This document shows, piece by piece, positions 1 through 5,838 of a DNA stretch of 31,428 nucleotides (positions within the stretch are counted from its first letter, which is position 1; every line of letters starts with the position of its first letter). The translations under genes were made by a program, and so were the position numbers. The stretch spans positions 1-31,428 of the forward strand of contig CALGGV010000221.1 of assembly GCA_937915725.1 (NCBI GenBank), read 5' to 3'. The DNA is from an uncultured Selenomonadales bacterium. Its GTDB lineage: Bacteria > Bacillota > Negativicutes > Selenomonadales > Selenomonadaceae. Under the pieces are notes generated by a model. That model was not told the DNA's origin. It saw only the letters and a program-made list of their open reading frames with translations, and ran no database searches.

Positions 1-112
1 AATTTCCAATATTCCAATTACAACAACGATTAGCACTAAGCCTTTTATTTGGTTGTTGTGGTTGAGTGTAACCGCAATTTGCGCGGGCAGTTTCTTAGCT
101 GTCAAAAAATAA
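1..112 (+). CDS. C-terminal end of a membrane-anchored protein (5' part outside window)
   Basis: An open frame enters from the left edge and stops at TAA 110-112. Its last ~36 residues contain a hydrophobic segment (IWLLWLSVTAICAGSFLAV) followed by two lysines. This is the layout of a C-terminal membrane anchor with a short basic cytoplasmic tail, so the missing part is probably a secreted or surface domain. The same tail occurs again at 307-418. The protein family cannot be named from this fragment. Confidence 0.6.
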   Translation, partial: ISNIPITTTISTKPFIWLLWLSVTAICAGSFLAVKK

Positions 113-121
113 TTATGAATT

Positions 122-418
122 TTGATAATAATCGAAGTTACAGACGGCTTGACTACAGAAAAAATTGAGCCGCTGATAACTGTTACGGCGGACGGCGGCA
201 ACTCTCAAGCAATAGAAATTTTTGACGGACGGCGGCGCGTTCGATTGACGGGAATTTCCGGCGATTTACAAAAAGCGCGCCTTGAAATTTTGCCGAGTTT
301 AAATGAAATTTCCAATATTCCAATTACAACAACGATTAGCACTAAGCCTTTTATTTGGTTGCTGTGGTTGAGTGTAACTGCAATTTGTGCGGGTAGTTTC
401 TTAGCTGTCAAAAAATAA
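122..418 (+). pseudogene. Tandem partial duplicate of the preceding gene's 3' end
   Basis: A 98-codon open frame begins at TTG 122, in the same frame as the gene ending at 112 and separated from it by TAA-TTA-TGA. Bases 307-418 repeat bases 1-112 almost exactly, offset by 306 bp (102 codons), including the transmembrane tail and the stop codon. No ribosome binding site precedes TTG 122 and there is no signal peptide. The preceding ~60 residues (VTADGGNSQAIEIF, VRLTGISGDLQKARLEIL) look like a beta-rich extracellular module. It is best read as a duplicated gene end that is probably not translated on its own. Independent translation, or read-through from upstream, cannot be excluded. Confidence 0.55.
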
Positions 419-547
419 ACGCGGTTGAAATTTTAAATTGATTTTTGATTTGACGTGAAAAACTCTGACGGGCAGTAAGTGCCTTTATTGTGATACTTTT
501 TTGGTAAAACAAAGAAAGTATATTTAGAATAAAAAATAATCCTAAAT

Positions 548-576
548 TTTGTAAAGTGTTAAAATGTGTTTACAAA
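548..576. promoter_or_regulatory. Palindrome TTTGTAAA-N13-TTTACAAA, possible operator
   Basis: Two perfect 8-bp arms (548-555, 569-576) flank a TAAAAT hexamer (560-565) that could be a -10 box, but no good -35 box stands 16-18 bp upstream. It lies about 150 bp ahead of the gene preceding nrfH. The right arm lies at the edge of the dispersed repeat copy, so it may be a repeat end rather than a regulator site. Confidence 0.3.
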
Positions 577-675
577 TTTAAGATTAGAAGGCGCACAGGA
601 TGTGCCAAATTTTTTGAAAAAAATTGAAAAAGCCGCCCGATTTTGTTTTTGAAAGAAAGAAATGCCGACTTGTTA
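556..675 (-). repeat. Dispersed intergenic repeat, copy C (diverged, minus orientation)
   Basis: Read on the minus strand this runs from AACAAGTCGGCATTTCTTTC through a stretch containing AAAATCGGGCGGC and CAAAAAATTTGGC to TTTGTAAACA. The same blocks, in the same order, occur on the plus strand at 13061-13278, and the two ends occur at 4335-4456. This copy lacks the second half of the TTTCTTTCTT/AAGAAAGAAA palindrome. Confidence 0.7.
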
Positions 676-717
676 AAAAAGAAAAATTTGTAAGCAAATC
701 CTAAGGGAGGAATTAAA

Positions 718-1092
718 ATGCCAATTCAATTTCAACTGAAAGAAAAAAAATCATCAAGCTTGAAAGATTCAATTTTTAAAAAAGCCGGCGAAATTACTGA
801 TAAACTTCCTTCAACAAGTGCAATGAAAGACGCGGCAAATAACGCTGTTGAAATAACAAAAAACGGCTTGAAAGACGGTATAAAAAAATCTGCCACAAAA
901 GTTGCGGGCGTAGGCGCGGCGGGGGTTACAACTGCCGCTGTAGGTAAATTGGCGGCAACCGGAATTGGTGGCGTGCTTGTTGCAACCGGCGCGGGCGCGG
1001 CTGTTGCCTCTGCAGTTCCTTTAGTTGTCGGAATTACTACAACTTGTATTTTAGATAGCGTTGTTAAATCTGTGGCTGACAATGAAAACTAA
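718..1092 (+). CDS. Small glycine-zipper-like hypothetical protein
   Basis: This encodes 124 residues. The first ~60 are charged and probably helical (lysine-rich). Residues ~63-117 are almost entirely Gly, Ala, Val and Thr, with many GxxxG/GxxxA spacings (for example GVGAAGV, ATGIGGVLVATGAG), so this half could insert in or associate with a membrane as a glycine zipper. There is no signal peptide, cysteine or heme motif. The start is ATG with a strong AAGGGAGG site. It ends 54 bp before nrfH on the same strand and may be co-transcribed with nrfHA. A second Shine-Dalgarno-like AAGGAGGT at 1097-1104 follows its stop but leads to no open frame. I do not recognise the family; a role in nitrite reduction is not shown. 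Confidence 0.75.
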   Translation: MPIQFQLKEKKSSSLKDSIFKKAGEITDKLPSTSAMKDAANNAVEITKNGLKDGIKKSATKVAGVGAAGVTTAAVGKLAATGIGGVLVATGAGAAVASAVPLVVGITTTCILDSVVKSVADNEN

Positions 1093-1146
1093 TTCAAGGA
1101 GGTACAATTTTTTGTAGTAAAAAATTTTTAGGAGGGAGGGCGATTT

Positions 1147-1626
1147 ATGAAACTCAAAGATTTACTCGAAAAGCATACGCTGAAATGTCTTGCAGGCGGC
1201 TTTGTACTCGGCGTGGCGGCGTTAGGTATCACAAATTTATTTTTGAACTTCAGCGGCACAAAAACTTTTTGCGGGCAATGTCATTCAATGAAACACGAGG
1301 CGGCAACTTTTGCAGTTTCAAGCCACAGAGAATTAGACTGCGTAGAATGTCATTTGCCGCACGATAACACCCCACATTATCTGATTGAAAAAGGGCGTAC
1401 CGGTATGGTTGATATGTACCACGAATTTATCAGAGATTATCCGGAAAGAATCAAACTTGACAAAGACGCTCGAAAAATGGTTAGTGAAAATTGCTTGCGT
1501 TGTCATGAATCCACAATGTCTTATGTAAGCACTGCGCCCGGCGGTTCTCAAGATGACTGCTTAAAATGTCACAGCAGAATTGCTCACGGCTCCAATCATT
1601 TGGAGGGAGGTATTCAAGTAGATTGA
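1147..1626 (+). CDS. nrfH: Cytochrome c nitrite reductase small subunit NrfH (tetraheme quinol dehydrogenase)
   Basis: This 159-residue protein of the NapC/NirT/NrfH family has one N-terminal transmembrane anchor (~14-33) followed by four c-type heme motifs: CGQCH 42-46, CVECH 65-69, CLRCH 116-120 and CLKCH 138-142. M48 follows the first motif in a CxxCHxM arrangement, as in NrfH proteins where methionine ligates heme 1. By family knowledge NrfH oxidises membrane quinol and passes electrons to NrfA on the outer face of the cytoplasmic membrane. The start is ATG with an AGGAGGGAGGG site. nrfA follows 135 bp after its stop, counting to ATG 1762, so the two are probably one operon. The length is normal and nothing is missing. 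Confidence 0.95.
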   Translation: MKLKDLLEKHTLKCLAGGFVLGVAALGITNLFLNFSGTKTFCGQCHSMKHEAATFAVSSHRELDCVECHLPHDNTPHYLIEKGRTGMVDMYHEFIRDYPERIKLDKDARKMVSENCLRCHESTMSYVSTAPGGSQDDCLKCHSRIAHGSNHLEGGIQVD

Positions 1627-1677
1627 TGAAAAATTTTCTCGAATACTTTATAACTTTTCCAAAATATCCAAAAGTGA

Positions 1678-1764
1678 AAGGAGGTGCGCCGTTACTGATT
1701 AACACTGAAAATAATTTTTTCTGTTGAATTGGATAAAAATTATTTCAATAAATTATCAGTAATG
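1678..1764 (+). promoter_or_regulatory. nrfA translation start: Shine-Dalgarno, intervening hairpin, ATG
   Basis: AAAGGAGGT (1677-1685) stands 76 nt before ATG 1762 with no usable start codon at normal distance. Between them lies an imperfect hairpin. The outer stem is TTACTGAT 1692-1699 with ATCAGTAA 1755-1762. The inner stem is 1706-1719 with 1735-1747, 13 pairs with one bulged A. If folded, the site would be 6-7 nt from the ATG. The pairs were derived by eye; see the findings. Confidence 0.55.
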
Positions 1765-3105
1765 GTATTAAAATTGACTAAGTTACAAAAATATTTGGCG
1801 GGAGCATTAATTTTGGGCGTAGCATTTTTCGTATTCGTCGTAGCAGTAATACGAATTGGAATTGCAAAACCTGCAACAAAATTTGAACTTGCACACATTC
1901 CCGATGACCAACGATTAACAAGAATGGCTTATGCAGAGGCTTACCCGTTACAATTTGAAAGTTTTAAAATGAATATGCGCGGAGACCCCAGCCCTACAGG
2001 ATTTGGCGGCGCGCAATTTGGCAATTCACATTTAACTGAACAACCCGAACAGTTGGAACTTTTCAAGGGCTACAAATTTTCAATTCAATATGACGACGAC
2101 AGAGGGCATTGGTACGCCGGACAAGATATTCTTGAATCTAAACGCCGCCCCGGACAAAAAGGTTCTTGCATAACTTGCAAAGGTTCCTATATGTACGACG
2201 TTTACTTTAAAGAAAGTGGCTGGGATTACGCCTCAAAACCTTTTGACGAAATAGCCGCGCCTATCAAAGATGATGAGTGGTTCGGTTGTTCAACTTGCCA
2301 CGACCCCGACACAATGCAACTTAGAATTTACAATCAAGGTTTTATTGAATCAATGGCGGAAAAAGGTATTGACATTTCAAAGGCAAGTCATAACGAAATG
2401 CGCGCTTATGTTTGCGGACAATGTCACACCGAATATTTTTTCACTGCTGAAGATGGGCGCGTTCATATGCCTTACGCTAATGGCTTTGACGCTGAATCAG
2501 AATGGAGTTACTATCAAGACGGACACGCCAAAGGCTTTACCGGCGATTGGACACACCCTGACAGCAATGCAAGAATGTTAAAGGCGCAACACCCCGACTT
2601 TGAATGTTGGCAACTTAGCGTTCATGCAGATGCAGGCGTTACTTGCGTTGATTGTCATATGCCCTATATGAGAGAAGACGGGCAAAAGTACACTTCGCAC
2701 TGGATGACTTCGCCGCTTAAAACTACTGAACAATCTTGCTTAAAATGTCATGATGAATCGGCTGAAGTTTTAACTGCGCGCGTTCAAACAATTCATGACA
2801 ACACTTTCAAACTTCAAAGAATCGCCGGCGAAACTACCGCCCGTGCACATACCACAATTCAAGCCGCCGCCGCTGCCGGTGCCACTGATGAACAACTCGC
2901 GCAGGCTAGGTTATTAGTTCGTGAGGCGCAATGGTATTGGGATTGGGTTGCCGCTGAAAATGGTATGGGTTTCCATAATCCTGACAGAATTATGAGAACA
3001 CTTGGACTTTCAATCGACTGTGCTCATCAAGCTATTGAAAATGCAAATGCTGTTGTGCGCGGCTCCATTACAACTAATCCTGTGTTGCAAGCTCCACAAA
3101 GTTAA
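1762..3105 (+). CDS. nrfA: Ammonia-forming cytochrome c nitrite reductase, catalytic subunit NrfA
   Basis: NrfA reduces nitrite to ammonium with six electrons at a lysine-ligated heme, outside the cytoplasmic membrane. Numbering from ATG 1762 (447 aa), there is an N-terminal hydrophobic signal/anchor (~10-32), the diagnostic CITCK motif at 136-140 (lysine-ligated catalytic heme), and four CxxCH motifs at 176-180, 218-222, 295-299 and 326-330, giving a pentaheme enzyme. R128, Y225 (in CHTEYFF) and H277 (in AQHPDFE) align with the conserved catalytic Arg/Tyr/His. The anchor looks uncleaved, which suits binding to NrfH. The start is ambiguous: the frame is open back to TTG 1729 (and CTG 1705), but neither has a ribosome site. 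ATG 1762 immediately precedes the conserved signal and pairs with the structured leader. A terminator follows. Confidence 0.95.
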   Translation: MVLKLTKLQKYLAGALILGVAFFVFVVAVIRIGIAKPATKFELAHIPDDQRLTRMAYAEAYPLQFESFKMNMRGDPSPTGFGGAQFGNSHLTEQPEQLELFKGYKFSIQYDDDRGHWYAGQDILESKRRPGQKGSCITCKGSYMYDVYFKESGWDYASKPFDEIAAPIKDDEWFGCSTCHDPDTMQLRIYNQGFIESMAEKGIDISKASHNEMRAYVCGQCHTEYFFTAEDGRVHMPYANGFDAESEWSYYQDGHAKGFTGDWTHPDSNARMLKAQHPDFECWQLSVHADAGVTCVDCHMPYMREDGQKYTSHWMTSPLKTTEQSCLKCHDESAEVLTARVQTIHDNTFKLQRIAGETTARAHTTIQAAAAAGATDEQLAQARLLVREAQWYWDWVAAENGMGFHNPDRIMRTLGLSIDCAHQAIENANAVVRGSITTNPVLQAPQS

Positions 3106-3123
3106 AATTTTTTCTTACCAATA

Positions 3124-3160
3124 AAAAATCCCCGACCGCTAAAGTTGGGGATTTATTTTT
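3124..3160 (+). terminator. Rho-independent terminator after nrfA
   Basis: The stem is AAATCCCC 3126-3133 with GGGGATTT 3147-3154, extended inward by GAC/GTT, with a short loop followed by a T-rich run. It closes the nrf transcription unit and also separates it from the minus-strand gene ending at 3177. Confidence 0.88.
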
Positions 3161-3176
3161 TTACTAATTTATACTT

Positions 3177-4157
3177 TCAAAAATTTTTCACAACGTCAAG
3201 AAATTTTTTTACTTTTTGGTTAATACTTCCATGAAAAGTAGAAAAAATACCAACACCTTTACCATAAAAATCACAAAGTAAATTATTTTTTTTACTCCAA
3301 ATTTTTAAATCATTATCATTTACAAAACCTATTTCATTATATTTGAAAATATGCCCGCCGGACGCGCCGCCCGTACAAAAAGCATCTTTGGTAAATGCAA
3401 AGCCGTCCGAAATATCATCACGGATAAACATAAAAACAACTTGCGATTCTTTGTACTTGCCGTGACAGCACATATCAACGGCGATAATTTTTTCAGCCGC
3501 ACTAAGTTTATCGTAGCTTGAGACAACTTTTAAATTTTTGTCAACAATTAACCATTCGCCGTTTGTACCGAAAATTTTTGCGGCAAGGGCTTTCATTGCG
3601 TCAAGTGGAGTTTCTTTTTGCCACGCCAATTTGCAATTTTCAAAGACAATATTTTTTTCAGCAAGTTCTTCATCTGAATTGGCTTTAATTTTAATTTTTG
3701 GAGTGGAAAGGACGCCAATATATTTTCTGTCAGCAATACGAATTGGAATGTTGAAACTTTCGCCACAAAGATAAATTATTTTGTATTCCATATTCAGCAA
3801 ATTTGCAAGATCGTCTTGATTAAATGCGGTTGTTAAGGCGTTGTTAATAATATTTTCGTCGTCGGTTTTTTCGGCAAGAATTTTTTTCTTTTCGCTGATA
3901 CGCTGTGAAAATTCTAAATCGTCTGCACATTCCACACCGAGTGCGGCGCAAATTTTCGCAGTCAAATTTTTATCGTCAACTGAAATATTTTCCAGTGCCT
4001 CAACTTCATCATCGTAAAATCTGTCTGCAAGCCATTCGACAAGCCGCCCGCTTTTAAAATAGTCAACTACCCTTTCTAAGTCAAAATTTTCGCGCAGTCC
4101 CTCAAGGTCTTTTACTGCAACTCCTTTTAAATCCAGTGAGAAAATTTTTTTTGCCAT
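3177..4157 (-). CDS. Hypothetical protein with acidic helical N-terminus (326 aa)
   Basis: I cannot assign a function. There is no signal peptide or obvious transmembrane segment, so it is probably cytoplasmic. Residues ~22-60 (RENFDLERVVDYFKSGRLVE...) form a helical module of a kind I loosely associate with the N-termini of various Firmicutes proteins; this is memory, not a search. Residues ~60-120 are charged and helical. The rest is mixed alpha/beta and includes CGESFNIPIRI, a cysteine pair (DMCCHGKYKE) and a glycine-rich stretch (CTGGASGGHIF). The start is ATG with GGGAGG upstream. It is transcribed towards nrfA and is the only gene between the nrf and tad units. It may sense or bind something through the cysteine/glycine-rich half, but that is a guess. 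Confidence 0.7.
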   Translation of the reverse strand: MAKKIFSLDLKGVAVKDLEGLRENFDLERVVDYFKSGRLVEWLADRFYDDEVEALENISVDDKNLTAKICAALGVECADDLEFSQRISEKKKILAEKTDDENIINNALTTAFNQDDLANLLNMEYKIIYLCGESFNIPIRIADRKYIGVLSTPKIKIKANSDEELAEKNIVFENCKLAWQKETPLDAMKALAAKIFGTNGEWLIVDKNLKVVSSYDKLSAAEKIIAVDMCCHGKYKESQVVFMFIRDDISDGFAFTKDAFCTGGASGGHIFKYNEIGFVNDNDLKIWSKKNNLLCDFYGKGVGIFSTFHGSINQKVKKFLDVVKNF

Positions 4158-4227
4158 AAAATTTGCCTCCCTAAAATTTTTTCCAGTATATCAAAGTTTT
4201 TCAGAAATTTGTTGTTACATTGGGACA

Positions 4228-4256
4228 ATAATTGCATTTCAATTTAATTTTGTCAA
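4228..4256 (-). promoter_or_regulatory. Possible promoter for the 326-aa gene
   Basis: On the minus strand there is a consensus TTGACA (4256-4251), a 17-bp spacer, then AATTAT (4233-4228), a four-of-six match to -10. A TATACT nearer the gene (4190-4185) is a second -10 candidate but lacks a -35 box. Confidence 0.4.
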
Positions 4257-4269
4257 ATAAGTTTACCAT

Positions 4270-4570
4270 AATTTTGCCCAAAATAAAAAGGTCAAGGGCG
4301 GGTTGTAGTGGATATTTTAGCCCATTTTGGCGATACAAGTCGGCATTTCTTTCTTTAGAAGAAAGAAACAGCAAATGCTCTTACTCATCGCATTTGCAAG
4401 CAAAGAAAGAATCTTTTTTCAAAAAATTTGGCGCATCATTTGTTAACAAATTTTAGAATTATGATTAAAATTTTGCCCAAAATCCCGTGCAAAATTATTT
4501 TGTATGGAAAAGTATTAACCAACAGACAAAGGCGGCTTGTCGTGGATATTTTAGCCCTTTTTGGCGGTAT
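4270..4570 (+). repeat. Duplicated ~65-bp spacer segment flanking dispersed repeat copy A
   Basis: AATTTTGCCCAAAAT occurs at 4270-4284 and again at about 4468-4482. Each is followed, after differing sequence, by a shared block containing TTGTNGTGGATATTTTAGCCC and TTTTGGCG (4296-4335 and 4529-4570). The dispersed repeat copy A lies between the two. The region from 4158 to 4725 contains no gene that can be supported. Confidence 0.7.
4335..4456 (+). repeat. Dispersed intergenic repeat, copy A
   Basis: This begins ACAAGTCGGCATTTCTTTC and includes a perfect 10-bp-stem hairpin (TTTCTTTCTT, TAG, AAGAAAGAAA). It then carries CAAAGAAAGAATC and ends TTTGGCGCATCA...AACAAATTTTAG. Both ends match copy B (13061-13278), and the interior is shorter. 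It encodes no credible protein. Confidence 0.8.
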
Positions 4571-4590
4571 TTTAATTAATGAAAAAATTT

Positions 4591-4622
4591 CTAATCCCTA
4601 GCCCTTAATCCTTAGTCCTTAA
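4591..4622 (+). repeat. Heptanucleotide array H1 (CTTAATCC type)
   Basis: Four to five consecutive 7-mers in exact phase: CTAATCC, CTAGCCC, TTAATCC, TTAGTCC, TTAA. The G-rich strand is the minus strand. This array is not next to a gene end, unlike most others in the window. Confidence 0.85.
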
Positions 4623-4725
4623 ATCTGATATTTTCCGCCAAAAAATCGATTTTAAATTTAAACCCAATATTTCCAAAATTTAATTTTTTGAAAATTTCAG
4701 CACAAATTACCTTGCCGCTAAGTTT

Positions 4726-4786
4726 GGTTGACAATGATAACAGATAGATTTAAAATGTGTCAACCCTTTAGGTAACCGCGTCAACC
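4726..4786 (+). promoter_or_regulatory. Promoter of the tad pilus operon with GTCAACC operator-like triplet
   Basis: TTGACA (4728-4733), 17-bp spacer, TAAAAT (4751-4756) is a near-consensus vegetative promoter. GGTTGACA (4726-4733) covers the -35 box, its inverted copy TGTCAACC (4758-4765) follows the -10 box, and a third GTCAACC stands at 4780-4786, 21 bp after the second (two helical turns). The placement suits a repressor, but the regulator is unknown. The first gene begins at 4828. Confidence 0.75.
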
Positions 4787-4827
4787 GTTATTAAATAAGG
4801 ATTTTAATATAGAAAGAAGGTTGAGTT

Positions 4828-5832
4828 TTGGGCAAATTTTTTGATTGGTTAAGCAATTTGCGCCCGCGTCAACTATTGGCACTTGCGGGCGGCACAGCAA
4901 TTTTAATGTTTCTTCTTATGTACGGTGCATTTACACTTCTTGCAAAATCAGCTATTATTTCGGAGGATCCGGATCAAACTGAAACCGGCGAAGAAAAAAA
5001 AGACGAGCCGGAAGTAAAAATGAAAACCGTAGTAGTTGCGGCGGCAACCATTGAGCCGCGCACAATGTTAATCAGCCGAGTTTTGGAAACTAAAGAATTT
5101 CCGGAAAATACGCTCCCAAGCAACGCGGTTACCGATATTGCCGAAATTGCCAATAAACCTGCGCGAGTGCGAATTTTTAAGGGCGACGTCATAACTTATG
5201 ACAAAGTTTACAGAAATGCTCAACAAGCAGGATTTGTTGGAACTATTCCGCCGGATTGTCGCGCAGTTTCAATCAGCGTCAATGACGTTACAGGCGTTGC
5301 AGGATTTGCAAAGCCCGGCGATTACGTAGATTTAATTTTAGTTGAAAAAGATGAAAATTTGGTTACAAGCAGACTTTTATTACAGGACGTTTTACTTTTA
5401 AGCATTAACCAAAATATGGGCGTGCAAAATAACACCGAAGACAGCGAAAATGAATCTTCAGTCAATCCGGAAACAACAGCCATTGAAAATCCCGCACTTG
5501 CAACCGTGGCATTAAGACCGGATGAAATTTTACAATTAGTTTCAGCGTCAAAATTAGGAGAAATTTATTTAATGCTCCGCCCGCTCGTTCCGCAAAGTAA
5601 TTATTATACCGGCGCAGAATATTCAATGCAAACTTTAAAAGGACAACAAAAACAAGCAGAGGCAATAATTCAACAGAAAGAATCAAAAGTTGCCGAACCT
5701 GAACAAAAACAACCCGTTGAAATTGTTGAACCTAAACCGCCACGAATTAAAATTTATTACGGCGACTCCGAAGAATTAAAAGATACTAACGAAGATAAAA
5801 ATGATGATAACAACGAAAAAAATAAAGAGTGA
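4828..5832 (+). CDS. cpaB: Flp pilus assembly protein CpaB/RcpC
   Basis: CpaB/RcpC is a periplasm-facing protein that works with the secretin of the Tad pilus. The sequence has a short cytoplasmic N-terminus, one transmembrane helix (~17-40), an acidic linker (~46-63), an SAF-type domain from ~67 (VVVAAATIEPRTMLISRVL, then FKGDVITYDKVYR) and the CpaB C-terminal domain (DCRAVSISVNDVTGVAGFAKPGDYVDLILV). The last ~60 residues are charged and low-complexity (glutamate, lysine, asparagine). The start is TTG 4828, supported by AGAAGG seven bases upstream. At 334 residues it is a little longer than usual because of the tail. It is the first gene of the tad operon; the secretin gene follows after 6 bp. 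Confidence 0.92.
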   Translation: MGKFFDWLSNLRPRQLLALAGGTAILMFLLMYGAFTLLAKSAIISEDPDQTETGEEKKDEPEVKMKTVVVAAATIEPRTMLISRVLETKEFPENTLPSNAVTDIAEIANKPARVRIFKGDVITYDKVYRNAQQAGFVGTIPPDCRAVSISVNDVTGVAGFAKPGDYVDLILVEKDENLVTSRLLLQDVLLLSINQNMGVQNNTEDSENESSVNPETTAIENPALATVALRPDEILQLVSASKLGEIYLMLRPLVPQSNYYTGAEYSMQTLKGQQKQAEAIIQQKESKVAEPEQKQPVEIVEPKPPRIKIYYGDSEELKDTNEDKNDDNNEKNKE

Positions 5833-5838
5833 GAAATT

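Larger units (their letters stand above)
1..418 (+). repeat. 306-bp-offset direct repeat of a gene 3' end
   Basis: Positions 1-112 and 307-418 are near-identical, with a few differences that are mostly silent (for example ttgttg/ttgctg and accgca/actgca). Upstream of position 1 the first copy leaves the window, so the full repeat length is unknown. The sequence after the two stop codons differs, so the duplication ends at or just after the stop. Confidence 0.9.
419..717. other. Intergenic region upstream of the nrf cluster
   Basis: No gene is seen here. The stretch holds a hairpin at 494-520 (TACTTTTTTGG / CAAAGAAAGTA), an inverted repeat at 548-576 (TTTGTAAA, 13 bp, TTTACAAA) and a minus-orientation copy of a dispersed repeat (about 556-675). 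A strong ribosome site (AAGGGAGG) just before 718 serves the next gene. Confidence 0.7.

Noticed and set aside
732..1082. Minus-strand frame antisense to the glycine-zipper gene
   Set aside because: It mirrors the repetitive Ala/Gly codons of the real gene, which has a strong ribosome site.
1097..1116. Small ORF after the AAGGAGGT at 1097
   Set aside because: The only nearby start (TTG 1114) is followed at once by TAG.
1729..1761. TTG 1729 as the nrfA start
   Set aside because: It has no ribosome site and lies in the loop region of the hairpin. The hydrophobic signal follows ATG 1762 directly. It is kept only as an alternative.
4232..4456. 74-codon plus-strand frame over repeat copy A
   Set aside because: It lies across the dispersed repeat and spacer duplicate, with no ribosome site and no protein-like pattern.
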